DNA of 64,000 nucleotides from Rhizobium subbaraonis (GTDB lineage: Bacteria > Pseudomonadota > Alphaproteobacteria > Rhizobiales > Rhizobiaceae). The notes under the pieces are model-generated. The model ran no database searches. It saw only the letters and a list, made by a program, of their open reading frames with translations, and was not told the origin of the DNA. Both the position numbers and the translations under genes were made by a program. Numbering within the stretch: the first letter of the stretch is position 1; the number at the start of each line of letters is the position of its first letter. Shown here in pieces: positions 46,035 to 55,035 of this stretch. The stretch lies in NCBI RefSeq assembly GCF_900220975.1, contig NZ_OBQD01000012.1:1-64000 (forward strand). Reading direction: 5' to 3'.

Positions 46035-47519
46035 CTAGCTTTGGAAATAGACGGCCTTGACGGTCGTGAAGAACTCCTGGTTGGAATGGCCGATGGAATA
46101 GGCGCCGAAGCCGGACGCCTTGACGCCGCCGAAGGGCATGTGCGCCTCGCTGGCCGTTCCGTGGTTGACATGGACCATGCCGGACTGGCTCTCGCGGGCG
46201 AACCGCAGCGAGAGGTTGACGTCGTTGGTGTAGACGGAGGCCGCCAGCCCGTATTCGACGCTGTTGGCCACCTCGATCGCCTCATCGATCGAGCCGACTG
46301 GAATGACGGCGAGCACCGGACCGAAGACCTCCTCCAGCGCGAGCCGCGAGGTCTTGGCGACGCCGGTGAACAGCGTCGGCACGACGAAATGACCCCTGGC
46401 GAAATCGCCGTCCTCCATGGATGTGCCGCCGAGCGCGAGCGTCGCGCCATCCTCCCGCGCATTGGCGATATGCCCCATGACGGAGGCCTTGTGCTGGGCG
46501 GTGATCAGCGGGCCCATCGTGGCGCCGGCCTGCCAGGCAGGGCCGACCCTGATCGCCGCCATTTCTGCTTCCAGCGCCTCGGTGATCTCGCGGGCGTTCT
46601 TCTCCAGCACGACGATGCGGCTCAGCGCCGTGCAGCGCTGGCCCGAACAGGCGAAGGCGGCGCCGGAGATCTGCCTGGCGATGGTCGCAGCATTGTCGTA
46701 GTCGAGGACGACGGCGGGGTTCTTCCCGCCGAGCTCCAGCTGGGTGCGCACCAGTCGGCGGCCGGCCTCCGCGTTGATCGCGACGCCCGTGCCGGTCGAA
46801 CCGGTGAAGGATACGCCGCGCACTAGCGGGTGGCGGATCAGCGCCTCGCCGACCGCGCGGCCGGAACCCAGCACGAGGCTGACGACGCCTGCCGGGACGC
46901 CGGCGTCACGGAACACGTCCATGAGCTTGACGGCGGACCACGGGGTGAGGTTCGACGATTTCAGGACGACGCTGCAGCCGAAGGCAAGCGCCGGGCCGAT
47001 CTTGCGCACCGGGGTGACGACCGGGAAGTTCCACGGGCCGATGGCGGCGACGACGCCGATCGGCTCTCGCAGCGTCATGGCGAAGCCGTTGCGCTTTTCG
47101 CTGGGCAGCACGTCACCGTCGATACGGCTCGCCTCGCCGGCGGAAAAGCGCAGCTCCTTGGCGGCGCGGCCGACTTCGCCGCGCGCCTCCGCCAGCACCT
47201 TGCCCTGCTCGGCGGCAAGGATGAAGGCGAGTTCGTCGATACGCTGCTCCAGAAGGTCGGCGGCGCGGAACAGGATCGCGCCGCGATCCGGACCCGGCAC
47301 CTGCCGCCATGAGAGCCATGCCTTGTGGGCCGCGACGACCGCCTCGTCCACTTCCGCCGCGCCGCTGTCGGAGAAACGGCCGAGGGACTGGTCGCGATCT
47401 GCGGGGTTGAAGATCTGGGACGTCTTGTCGCCGGCAGGCTTCCATTCGCCGCCGATGAAGTTTCCGTAGGTTCCGCCAACGGCTCCGGCGAGCCAGCTCA
47501 ACATGTCGGACATCGTCAT
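46035..47519 (-). CDS. NAD(P)-dependent aldehyde dehydrogenase
   Basis: This 494-residue ALDH superfamily member has cofactor region FTGSTGTGVAI, catalytic Glu in LELGGKNPAVVLD and nucleophile Cys in CSGQRCTALSR. It oxidises an aldehyde to the acid. In the operon it probably acts on an aldehyde released by an aldolase, such as a semialdehyde or glycolaldehyde (inference). It sits between the iron-type alcohol dehydrogenase and DctP genes. Confidence 0.93.
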   Translation of the reverse strand: MTMSDMLSWLAGAVGGTYGNFIGGEWKPAGDKTSQIFNPADRDQSLGRFSDSGAAEVDEAVVAAHKAWLSWRQVPGPDRGAILFRAADLLEQRIDELAFILAAEQGKVLAEARGEVGRAAKELRFSAGEASRIDGDVLPSEKRNGFAMTLREPIGVVAAIGPWNFPVVTPVRKIGPALAFGCSVVLKSSNLTPWSAVKLMDVFRDAGVPAGVVSLVLGSGRAVGEALIRHPLVRGVSFTGSTGTGVAINAEAGRRLVRTQLELGGKNPAVVLDYDNAATIARQISGAAFACSGQRCTALSRIVVLEKNAREITEALEAEMAAIRVGPAWQAGATMGPLITAQHKASVMGHIANAREDGATLALGGTSMEDGDFARGHFVVPTLFTGVAKTSRLALEEVFGPVLAVIPVGSIDEAIEVANSVEYGLAASVYTNDVNLSLRFARESQSGMVHVNHGTASEAHMPFGGVKASGFGAYSIGHSNQEFFTTVKAVYFQS

Positions 47520-47535
47520 TCTCCTCCCCGGCCGC

Positions 47536-48690
47536 TCAGACCAGTTCGGCCCTAAGCAGGGCCTTCATGTCGTCGTTGGTCGGCTGTCGCGGATTGACCG
47601 GCACGTTGCCGGACAGCATCGCCTCATCGACAATCTCGTTGAAGCGGCCTTCCGTGACGCCGAAATTGCTGAGCTTTGCGGTGATGCCGACATCGAGCTT
47701 CAGCTTCTCGATGGCCGAGACGGAGAGCGCGGCAGCCTCCTCGACCGGAAGACCGGCGGTCTTCTCGCCGAAGATCTCGGCGATGCGGGCGAACTTGCGG
47801 GGGTTGGCGAGATGGTTGAAGCGCATCACCTCCGGCAGCATGATCGCGTTGACCAGGCCGTGGGGAATGCCGAACTTGGCGCCGAGCGGCATGGCGAAGG
47901 CATGTACCAAGCCCAGGCGCGTGCTGTTGAAGGCCATGGCCGCGATGGTGCTGGCGAGCAGCATGTCGCCACGCGCCTCGACGTCGGAGCCATCGGCGAC
48001 CGCCTTGCGCAGGCTCCTTGCGATTAGCGTCATCGCCTGGTCGGACATCGCCTCCGAGATCGGCTGCGTCGCGGTGTTGACGTAAGACTCCAGCGCGTGG
48101 GTCAGCGCGTCCATGCCGGTGGCGGCGGTGATCTGCGGCGGCAGCGAAAGCGTCAGTTCCGGATCGAGAAGCGCGATCGCCGGGCAGTTCAGCACGCTGC
48201 CGACGCTGATCTTGGCCTTCGCGACTTTGTCGGACAGCACGGACCAAATGGTGAGTTCGCTGCCCGTACCGGCCGTGGTGGGTACGGCGATCACCGGCGC
48301 GCCGGCCCTCGGTACCTTGCCGATGCCGACATAATCCTTGATGTTGCCGTCGTTGACCAACATCAGGCCGATGGCCTTTGCGGTGTCCAGCGCGCTGCCG
48401 CCGCCGATGCCGACCACGAGGTCGCAGCCGTTCGCCTTGCCGTGGACGGTGCCCTCATCAACGGAGCGGGTCGCCGGATCGCTTTCGACGTCGGCGAAGA
48501 CCGCGTTGAAGATCGAGGCGCCGGTGAGGATCGCCTGGACGCGATCGATAAGGCCGGCGCGCTGCACGCCGGGGTCGCCGACGACCAGCACGCGCGAGCC
48601 GCCGAGGACCTTGACGAACTCCGGCAGCCGGGCGATCGCGCCATTGCCGAATTCGATCTGCGTCGGGATGTGGTAGGAGAATGCACGCAT
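47536..48690 (-). CDS. Iron-containing alcohol dehydrogenase
   Basis: This 384-residue group-III alcohol dehydrogenase has the NAD-binding GIGGGSALDTAK, the PTTAGTGSE motif, and the metal-ligand set in LTHALESYV and HAFAMPLGAKFGIPHG. Substrates in the family are primary alcohols, diols or hydroxy acids. It lies 11 bp after the Ldh2-type gene. Confidence 0.93.
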   Translation of the reverse strand: MRAFSYHIPTQIEFGNGAIARLPEFVKVLGGSRVLVVGDPGVQRAGLIDRVQAILTGASIFNAVFADVESDPATRSVDEGTVHGKANGCDLVVGIGGGSALDTAKAIGLMLVNDGNIKDYVGIGKVPRAGAPVIAVPTTAGTGSELTIWSVLSDKVAKAKISVGSVLNCPAIALLDPELTLSLPPQITAATGMDALTHALESYVNTATQPISEAMSDQAMTLIARSLRKAVADGSDVEARGDMLLASTIAAMAFNSTRLGLVHAFAMPLGAKFGIPHGLVNAIMLPEVMRFNHLANPRKFARIAEIFGEKTAGLPVEEAAALSVSAIEKLKLDVGITAKLSNFGVTEGRFNEIVDEAMLSGNVPVNPRQPTNDDMKALLRAELV

Positions 48691-48701
48691 GGTTCGTTCT
48701 T

Positions 48702-49763
48702 TCAGGACAATTGAAGTTCGTTGAGCGAAAGGCCGTAGGCCGCGCCGAGAGCGTTGAGTTCGTCCTCGACCTTGGCCGGCAGCGTGATGCCGTCGCGGAG
48801 GCGACAGGCCTCGAGCCGGCTTTCGATCTCGCCCGCGTAGAAGATTTCTTCTACGCCGCCCGCCCGGGGCTCCAGCTTCAGAAGGCGGATGTAATCATCG
48901 AGGCGGCCCTTGAAGGTTTCGAGCGGCATCCAGCGCGCAATGTCGAGCACGATGAACATGTGGCCGACGTTCTGGGGCTCCTCCCAGTTGTCGTACATGT
49001 TGTTCACCGAGGGGCCGAAGCCCGCGCCGGTCAGCACGCCGCACAGGATGTCGATCGCCATGGCGAGGCCCGAACCCTTCGGCCCGCCGAGCGGCAGCAC
49101 AGCGCCGTCGAGAGCGGCATGGGCGTCGGTCGTCGGATTGCCGTCCTTATCGACCGCCCAGCCGAGCGGGATCGCCTCGCCCTTGCTGGCCGCGACGATG
49201 ATCTTGCCGCGGGCGACGAGGCTCGTCGCCATGTCGAGGATGAAGGGGACGTCGGTGCCGGTCGGAAAACCGAAGGCGATCGGGTTCGTTCCCATGAAGG
49301 GGCGCACACCGCCTGTCGGCGGCATCGTCTGGGACGCGTTGGACATGACGATCATCGCCAGCCCCTGCGACACCGCCTGCTGCAGGTAATGCGCGCCGGT
49401 GCCGAAGTGGTTGGAGTGACGGACGCCGAGAATGTAGGCGCCGTGGGTCTTGGCGCGGGCCATGGCGATGTCGAGGCCGCGGGCGCCGACATAGGCGCCG
49501 AAATTGTTGCGGCCGTCGAGCAGGCCGACCGGCCCGTCGTCGCGCTCCATTTGGGGTTCGGCCTTCGGATCGATCATGCCCTCGGCCATGCGCTTCAGGT
49601 AGACGCCGAGGCGCACGACGCCATGGGAACTGACGCCACGCACATCGGCCGCGACAAGGCTTTCAGAGACCGCGCGGGCCACGGCGTCCGGCGCACCGGC
49701 CGCCGTCAGTAGCTTCGTGGAAAAATCGACGAGTTTCGAGACGCTGTGGGCCATGGCGCTCAC
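48702..49763 (-). CDS. Ldh2/malate-lactate dehydrogenase family oxidoreductase
   Basis: This 353-residue NAD(P)-dependent 2-hydroxyacid dehydrogenase of the non-Rossmann YlbC/MdhII fold shows DVRGVSSHGVVRL (catalytic His), RHSNHFGTGAHY, MGTNPIAFGFPT and LGGPKGSGLAMAID. Relatives oxidise malate, lactate, ureidoglycolate or sugar acids. Its start overlaps the stop of the RraA-like gene by 4 nt. Confidence 0.92.
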   Translation of the reverse strand: MSAMAHSVSKLVDFSTKLLTAAGAPDAVARAVSESLVAADVRGVSSHGVVRLGVYLKRMAEGMIDPKAEPQMERDDGPVGLLDGRNNFGAYVGARGLDIAMARAKTHGAYILGVRHSNHFGTGAHYLQQAVSQGLAMIVMSNASQTMPPTGGVRPFMGTNPIAFGFPTGTDVPFILDMATSLVARGKIIVAASKGEAIPLGWAVDKDGNPTTDAHAALDGAVLPLGGPKGSGLAMAIDILCGVLTGAGFGPSVNNMYDNWEEPQNVGHMFIVLDIARWMPLETFKGRLDDYIRLLKLEPRAGGVEEIFYAGEIESRLEACRLRDGITLPAKVEDELNALGAAYGLSLNELQLS

Positions 49764-50422
49764 AGTCCCTTGGTGCGCAGCGTCTGGTCGACCCAGGTGC
49801 GGTCGACGGTGCCGTCGGCGATGCTGGCGAGGATGCCGGCCTCGCGAGCCTGCTGGGCGACCGCGAGCGCCAGGATCTCCTCCGCGTGGCTTTGCGGAAC
49901 GGCGAGCACGCCGTCCTCGTCGCCGAGCACGATATCGCCGGAGGAGACCACCATGCCGCCGACCGTGACCGGCACGCCGACCTCGCCGGGGCCGTCCTTG
50001 TAGGGGCCGCGATGGGTGACGCCGCGGGCATAGACCGGAAGGCCGCCGTTTGCGATCGCGCCGGTATCGCGTACCGCGCCGTCGATGACGAAGCCGGCGA
50101 CACCGCGGGTGATTGCGTAGTTGAGCATGATCTCGCCGATGATGGCGTTGGTGAGATCGCCGCTGGCGTCGACCACGATCACGTCACCCGGCCTGGCGAT
50201 ATCGAGCGCCTTGTGGACCATGAGATTGTCGCCTGGGCGAGTGCGCACGGTCAGCGCTGAGCCGCACAGCACGGCATCACCGTGGAAGGGCCGCAGGCCC
50301 GTGCCGCCGGCGAAGATGCGGTGCATGTTGTCGCTGACGATGGCGGTGGGGATCGTGCGAAATTTTTCGACGAGTTCCTTCGACGGACGACCGAAGTCCT
50401 CCGCTACGCGAAATCCTAGCAA
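49760..50422 (-). CDS. RraA/HMG-aldolase family protein
   Basis: This 220-residue protein has the DNMHR, GDNLMVHKALD, DGAVRDT and GDEDGV motifs shared by RraA regulators and class II pyruvate aldolases (4-hydroxy-4-methyl-2-oxoglutarate or oxaloacetate-decarboxylating type). The Arg-Asp pair in GAVRDT is typical of the enzymes. I set a TTG start at 50422 because GGGAGG lies 5 nt upstream. It is the first gene of the ten-gene operon. Confidence 0.86.
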   Translation of the reverse strand: MLGFRVAEDFGRPSKELVEKFRTIPTAIVSDNMHRIFAGGTGLRPFHGDAVLCGSALTVRTRPGDNLMVHKALDIARPGDVIVVDASGDLTNAIIGEIMLNYAITRGVAGFVIDGAVRDTGAIANGGLPVYARGVTHRGPYKDGPGEVGVPVTVGGMVVSSGDIVLGDEDGVLAVPQSHAEEILALAVAQQAREAGILASIADGTVDRTWVDQTLRTKGL

Positions 50423-50479
50423 TGTAACCTCCCGAAACGCAGTCACGTTTTTTGTTCGTGTGGGGGGATCGTAGGCAGC

Positions 50480-50519
50480 CCTTCTATTGACGTCCAATAC
50501 ATTATGAGCCTTCTATTGA
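50480..50519. promoter_or_regulatory. LysR-type operator between RraA-like and lysR genes
   Basis: TATTG-N5-CAATA at 50485-50499 is a perfect dyad of T-N11-A type. In addition, the 11-mer CCTTCTATTGA occurs at 50480-50490 and again at 50509-50519, 29 bp apart. The placement in the divergent promoter region fits binding by the adjacent LysR regulator. Confidence 0.6.
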
Positions 50520-50538
50520 TGCCCTGGAGGTATTACCG

Positions 50539-51462
50539 ATGCTCGAAATCCGTCAACTGCGCTATGTGCAGGCCGTGGCCGAGGAACTGCATTTCGGCCG
50601 GGCGGCGGCACGGCTGCACATCGCCCAGCCGGCGCTGTCGCGGCAGATCCAGCAGATCGAGCAGCAGACGGGTGCCGCACTCTTCGTGCGCACCCAGCGG
50701 AAGGTGGAACTGACGGCCGCCGGCGCGCTGATGCTGGAGCGCAGCCGCTCCATCCTGCGCGAACTCGAGCAGCTGGAGCAGGACGTGCGCCGCGCCGGCA
50801 AGGGCGAACTCGGACGGCTCACCATCGGCTTCATCCATTCCTCGACCTACGGGCTCCTGCCGCGAACGCTGCAGCGTTTCCGCGATCTCTACCCGGACGT
50901 GGAGCTTGAACTGAGGGAGATGAGCATCGCCGACCAGGCCACGGCGCTCGGCCGCGACCATATCGACGTCGGACTGACGCGGCCGGCCCGCTATGCGCCG
51001 GGCATCGAGACGCTGTCGATCATGGAGGAGGATTTCGTAGTCGCGGTGCCGGCCTATCACGCGCTGGCCTCGTCGGCGTCCACCCCGCTGGCGCGGCTTT
51101 CGAACGAGCCGTTCATTCTCTTTCCCCGCGCCAGCAGCCCGCTGTTCAACGCCTCGATCCTCAGGATGTGCGAGGCGGCCGGCTTCACCCCGCAGGCGAT
51201 CCAGACGGCGACGCAGGTGCACACCGTCGTGGGCCTCGTCAGCGCCGGCATGGGGGTCGCGATCGTGCCGGTGACCGCCAAGAACATGCAGGTCTCCGGG
51301 GTCGCCTTCCTGCGCATCCAGGAGGACCCGCCGCCGGTCAGCGTCGTGCTGGCCTGGCGGACGAGCCGCGAAACGCCGTCGCTGCGCGCCTTCCGCGCCA
51401 TCGCGCTGACGGTCGGCGAGGAGTTCATGGCCGCGCAGGCGCGAACTCGACTGCGGAGGTGA
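50539..51462 (+). CDS. LysR-family regulator of the TRAP operon
   Basis: This 307-residue protein has the N-terminal LysR winged helix (MLEIRQLRYVQAVAEELHFGRAAARL, then QPALSRQIQQIE) and the two-lobed effector domain with GLVSAGMGVAIVP. CTGGAGG precedes the ATG. It is divergent from the ten-gene operon and probably activates it in response to a pathway intermediate. Confidence 0.93.
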   Translation: MLEIRQLRYVQAVAEELHFGRAAARLHIAQPALSRQIQQIEQQTGAALFVRTQRKVELTAAGALMLERSRSILRELEQLEQDVRRAGKGELGRLTIGFIHSSTYGLLPRTLQRFRDLYPDVELELREMSIADQATALGRDHIDVGLTRPARYAPGIETLSIMEEDFVVAVPAYHALASSASTPLARLSNEPFILFPRASSPLFNASILRMCEAAGFTPQAIQTATQVHTVVGLVSAGMGVAIVPVTAKNMQVSGVAFLRIQEDPPPVSVVLAWRTSRETPSLRAFRAIALTVGEEFMAAQARTRLRR

Positions 51463-51603
51463 TGTCAGATTGTAGTCGCGACCATGGTCCAGCTTTCCGT
51501 CAACTACCAACGTTATCGCCATCTGTCGCACAACTAGTGAGCTTCGCGACCGGCGATGTCACGTTGTCTACATCTGAACGCAATGCGACCTGCGGCGCCG
51601 TTG

Positions 51604-52305
51604 TCAGCTGACGCCGGTCACGGCTTTCCATTCCGCCATGGCCTGCAGGCGGTGAATATGTATATTGAGAGCGGAGCGTTTTGAGCGGGGCCGGACGAGG
51701 AGATTGCGCAGAGCCGAAAAGATCGAGACGAAGCGTTGCAGTGCGCCTGGTGATCGGAAGCCCTGCATCTTCCGCTTCAGTTTTCGCAGCGGCACATGGG
51801 AATTCTCCGCGCGGTGGTTCAATTCCTTGTGTGAGCGATGCTCGACATCCGGCATCACCTGTCGTTTTGCCGCTCCGCACGAGCGCAGCTTGTCGGTGAT
51901 CATGCGCTTTGGCGCGATGCCCTGCTTCTCAAGAGGCGCTTTCAATAATCGCTTGGCGGCCTTGGCATTGCGGAGGGTCTGCACGATCTCGTCGAGCACA
52001 TACCCGTCCTGATCGACGGCGCGCCACAACCAATGCTTCTTGCCGGCGATCCTGATGGCCACCTCGTCGAGGTACCAAACATCGTCGCGGCGTGGCTGCT
52101 TTCGGCGGAAACGGGGAGCATAGTCGGGCCGAATTTCTTGGACCAGCGGCGGATCGTTTCGTAGGAGACCACGATGCCTCGCTCCGGCAGCATTTCCATG
52201 ACCAGGCGCAGGCTCAGCGGAAACCGGAAATAAAGCCAGACTGCATGGGCCATGATCTGCGGCGGGGAAACGATGGCGCTTGTAGCTGAGGGTTGCGGTC
52301 TTCAT
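51604..52305 (-). pseudogene. IS6-family transposase, frameshifted remnant
   Basis: Catalytic DDE residues are intact in the downstream frame (WYLDEVAI, ITDKLRSC, NHRAENSH). The N-terminal part (MAHAVWLYFRFPLSLRLVMEM, then ETIRRWSKKFG) lies in another frame. An extra C near 52265 and a missing C near 52120 explain the two shifts, which cancel each other. I do not see matching terminal inverted repeats, so the element looks degraded. It separates the LysR/TRAP block from the ABC block. Confidence 0.85.
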
Positions 52306-52355
52306 GCCATCGCATTCATGCCGCAAATCCTGACTGAGAAAGTTGATAACACCGA

Positions 52356-52868
52356 TCAATCTGATCCGGGCGCTATCTTGGTGTCGACCCTGATATCCAG
52401 GCTTTCAACCTTTACCTCCTCGTAGTCCTGTAGGTTGTCAGAACCCACCCGATCGATAACAAGGAATCTACCGGCAGACAGAGTAATCAGCGGATGGTGC
52501 CACGTACCGCGCAGGTAGCTGAAGCCCTGTCTCCCGTCGGTGAGAAATGCCTGGATGTTTTCGTGAGACGGTGTTTCATCGGCAGGCGCGACAACCACAA
52601 TTGTCGGCACTAAATCCAAAGGAACGAACGCCTGACTCGAAATCGGATGGCGTTCCATCAATCGCAGCCGCGTGGCAGCGGTTGGCTGGTGAACTTGAAA
52701 AATGCTAATGATCGCCCGGCCATCTTCAGCCGAGCAGTCAATATCAGACAGCTCGTGAATTCGGGTTACCTCCCCACGATTGGTGGGGAATGATCGTCCG
52801 CCTGCGCTATCGATTACACGACCATATCTCGCAAACCCCGAATGGGTTAAGGGGAGAAGTTTAATCAA
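52356..52868 (-). CDS. Ureidoglycolate lyase-like protein (AllA family)
   Basis: This 170-residue cupin-fold protein shows FARYGRVID, ISIFQVHQ, MERHPISSQAFVPLD and GTWHHPLI, characteristic of AllA. That enzyme splits ureidoglycolate to glyoxylate and urea at the end of purine/ureide breakdown. I chose TTG 52868 because AGGAGG lies 4 nt upstream. No other allantoin genes are adjacent except the allantoinase-like deacetylase upstream in the same direction. It ends next to the transposase remnant. Confidence 0.82.
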   Translation of the reverse strand: MIKLLPLTHSGFARYGRVIDSAGGRSFPTNRGEVTRIHELSDIDCSAEDGRAIISIFQVHQPTAATRLRLMERHPISSQAFVPLDLVPTIVVVAPADETPSHENIQAFLTDGRQGFSYLRGTWHHPLITLSAGRFLVIDRVGSDNLQDYEEVKVESLDIRVDTKIAPGSD

Positions 52869-52999
52869 GACGCCTCCTGAAAACAAACACGCCAACAGCC
52901 GTTCTTCAGGGCCACGGTCTGTAAATCGACACATCCAGTGAAGTGCCCGTCATCAACTGACGGCCGTGTCACGAAACCCAATCTGGCCCGTTATATGCA

Positions 53000-54103
53000 C
53001 TAAACTCCTTGGAGGAGGCGTCCAGCTGCCTTGTCCCATCGTATCGCGACCCGCGCACCTTCGATCGGTGCCTGGACGGCATAATCGGATCGCTCGCGCA
53101 GTTCGATTACACCCAGACCCGTCTCGACGAAGGTTACAAACTCGCGACCGGTATAGCTGGAGTTGACCACTTCACCGACCAGCTGGTTACGTTCGTCATT
53201 CGTGTCGAGTTCTTCGCAAGTGCGGAGACTTTCGGGCCGAACGGCCAACTCGACACGCTCGCCGACCTTGAACGCGCTGTATGGAGCAGTGTGCACAATC
53301 GTTTGTCCGCAAATATCAAGGACGAGATCGTCGCCATGCGTTGACTTGACGGTTCCGGAAAAAAAGTTAGCGCTGCCGAGAAAGTCGGCCACGAAGCGAT
53401 TGACGGGAGCGCGGTATAGTTCGTCCGGCGTGCCTGTCTGCTGTATGCCGCCGTCCTGCAACACCACGATACGATCGGACATCGTCATGGCTTCTTCCTG
53501 ATCATGCGTGACGTTCACAAACGTAACGCCAAGCCGGCGATGCAGGCGCTTCAGCTCCATCTGCAATTCGCCGCGCATCTTCTTGTCCAATGCAGAAAGG
53601 GGCTCATCGAGGAGAACCACTTTGGGGTCGAAGACCAATGCTCGCGCCAAGGCCACACGCTGCTGCTGTCCACCGGACAATTGCGACGGCATCCGATCTC
53701 CAAATGCACCGAGGTGAACCATCGACATAATTTCTTCGGCTCTTTCGAGACGCCGCTGTTTCTCGTAACCACGTAGTTTTAACGGATAGGCGATGTTTTC
53801 CCGCACGGTCATATGCGGGAATAGAGCGTATCCTTGGAACACAACACCGAATTGGCGATGCTCGGGCGCCAGGTTGGTGATGTCGAGCCCGTCCCGCAAG
53901 ATCGAGCCGGAGTCCGGCGTTACAAATCCCGCCATTGCCATTAGGACGGTCGATTTGCCCGACCCCGACGGGCCAAGCAAACTGACGAACTCTCCCGCTG
54001 CAAACTCGAATGAAACATTATCGATCGCAGTTACCTTGCCATAGGTCTTACGCAGCCCAACAAGGGAAAGGCTCGAGGCAGATGCTTCGGAAATATCGGC
54101 CAT
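53000..54103 (-). CDS. Polyamine-type ABC transporter ATPase (PotA-like)
   Basis: This 367-residue ATPase has Walker A GPSGSGKST, the Q-loop FQGYALFPHMTV, signature LSGGQQQR, Walker B VVLLDEPLSALD and a C-terminal TOBE regulatory domain. ATG 54103 follows the TGA of the deacetylase gene by 1 nt. It powers the importer encoded by the genes upstream. The substrate class (polyamine, or a related cation or amide) is inferred. Confidence 0.92.
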   Translation of the reverse strand: MADISEASASSLSLVGLRKTYGKVTAIDNVSFEFAAGEFVSLLGPSGSGKSTVLMAMAGFVTPDSGSILRDGLDITNLAPEHRQFGVVFQGYALFPHMTVRENIAYPLKLRGYEKQRRLERAEEIMSMVHLGAFGDRMPSQLSGGQQQRVALARALVFDPKVVLLDEPLSALDKKMRGELQMELKRLHRRLGVTFVNVTHDQEEAMTMSDRIVVLQDGGIQQTGTPDELYRAPVNRFVADFLGSANFFSGTVKSTHGDDLVLDICGQTIVHTAPYSAFKVGERVELAVRPESLRTCEELDTNDERNQLVGEVVNSSYTGREFVTFVETGLGVIELRERSDYAVQAPIEGARVAIRWDKAAGRLLQGV

Positions 54104-54104
54104 C

Positions 54105-55028
54105 TCAGATTTTCCTTGCAGGCTCGACCAGATGTGGGACCGGTTGTTCCCAATGCGGCACACGCTCTCGTCTCGGTGCCCACTCTCCTCTGTCAATCAG
54201 GCCCCTGATGTGTGTCGCTATTACCCGCATGGGGGCGAACCAGACGTCGCCCTTTTGATGCATGTATTCGATCAACTCCAGCATGGCATCTGCGCGGGCA
54301 AGACGCCCTGACACGAATGGATGCCAGATTGAAACCCAAAGGCCGCCATGCTTCCAGGCGGCATCGAATTCCGCGCGGAAGAGGCGCATGGCTTGCTCGG
54401 GCGACTGGATTTGCATCGAGAACCCGAATTCCTTCATGTTCACATATTGTATCCAGTCGTCCATCGCGTAGTCGGCAGGAAGCTCGATCAGGTCACCGCG
54501 TGCAGTGTCGAGAATGTAGGGAACGTCATCTCCCATGAGGGATGCATCGTACCTAATGCCGCGATCCAGCAGCAATTCCGGTGTGTGTTCGGAGAGTGCA
54601 TAAGCCGGCGCCCGATAGCCTTCGGGTTCTGTATTCGTCACCTTGCGGAACGCCTCAATTGCGCGGTCCAGCACTCGCTCCTCGTCCGATCTGGTGAGAT
54701 TATACGGGCGCTCATGCAACCAGCCATGGTGGGCTATCTCATGGCCCGCGTCCATCAACGCCTTGACGGCATCCGGATACGTCTCGATGCACCAACCTGG
54801 AGTGAATATCGTCTGCCGCATGTCGAAGCGGGCGAAGATGTCGATCAGTCTGGGGATCGCCACGTTAGGGCCGTAGCGAAGGGCCGAGGATACGGCAATC
54901 CTGGAGCGCGCGGTATCGGGATGATTGATGTGCAGCAGGCTTTCCACGTCCATGTCGAAGCTGAAGCAGACCGCGCAACGCGCACCGTTGGGCCACTTCG
55001 GGGGGTTTGCGATCAACGCTTTGGACAT
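54105..55028 (-). CDS. Polysaccharide deacetylase/PuuE-allantoinase-like hydrolase
   Basis: This 307-residue NodB-fold metal hydrolase shows the catalytic-base motif FSFDMDVE, the metal motif HEIAHHGWLHE and RAPAYALS. This resembles PuuE-type allantoinases and cyclic imidases more than chitin deacetylases. There is no signal peptide, so it acts in the cytoplasm on an imported small amide. I start at ATG 55028 (AAAGG upstream), 7 bp after the permease gene. It is embedded within the ABC operon. Confidence 0.85.
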   Translation of the reverse strand: MSKALIANPPKWPNGARCAVCFSFDMDVESLLHINHPDTARSRIAVSSALRYGPNVAIPRLIDIFARFDMRQTIFTPGWCIETYPDAVKALMDAGHEIAHHGWLHERPYNLTRSDEERVLDRAIEAFRKVTNTEPEGYRAPAYALSEHTPELLLDRGIRYDASLMGDDVPYILDTARGDLIELPADYAMDDWIQYVNMKEFGFSMQIQSPEQAMRLFRAEFDAAWKHGGLWVSIWHPFVSGRLARADAMLELIEYMHQKGDVWFAPMRVIATHIRGLIDRGEWAPRRERVPHWEQPVPHLVEPARKI

Positions 55029-55035
55029 GGCACGA

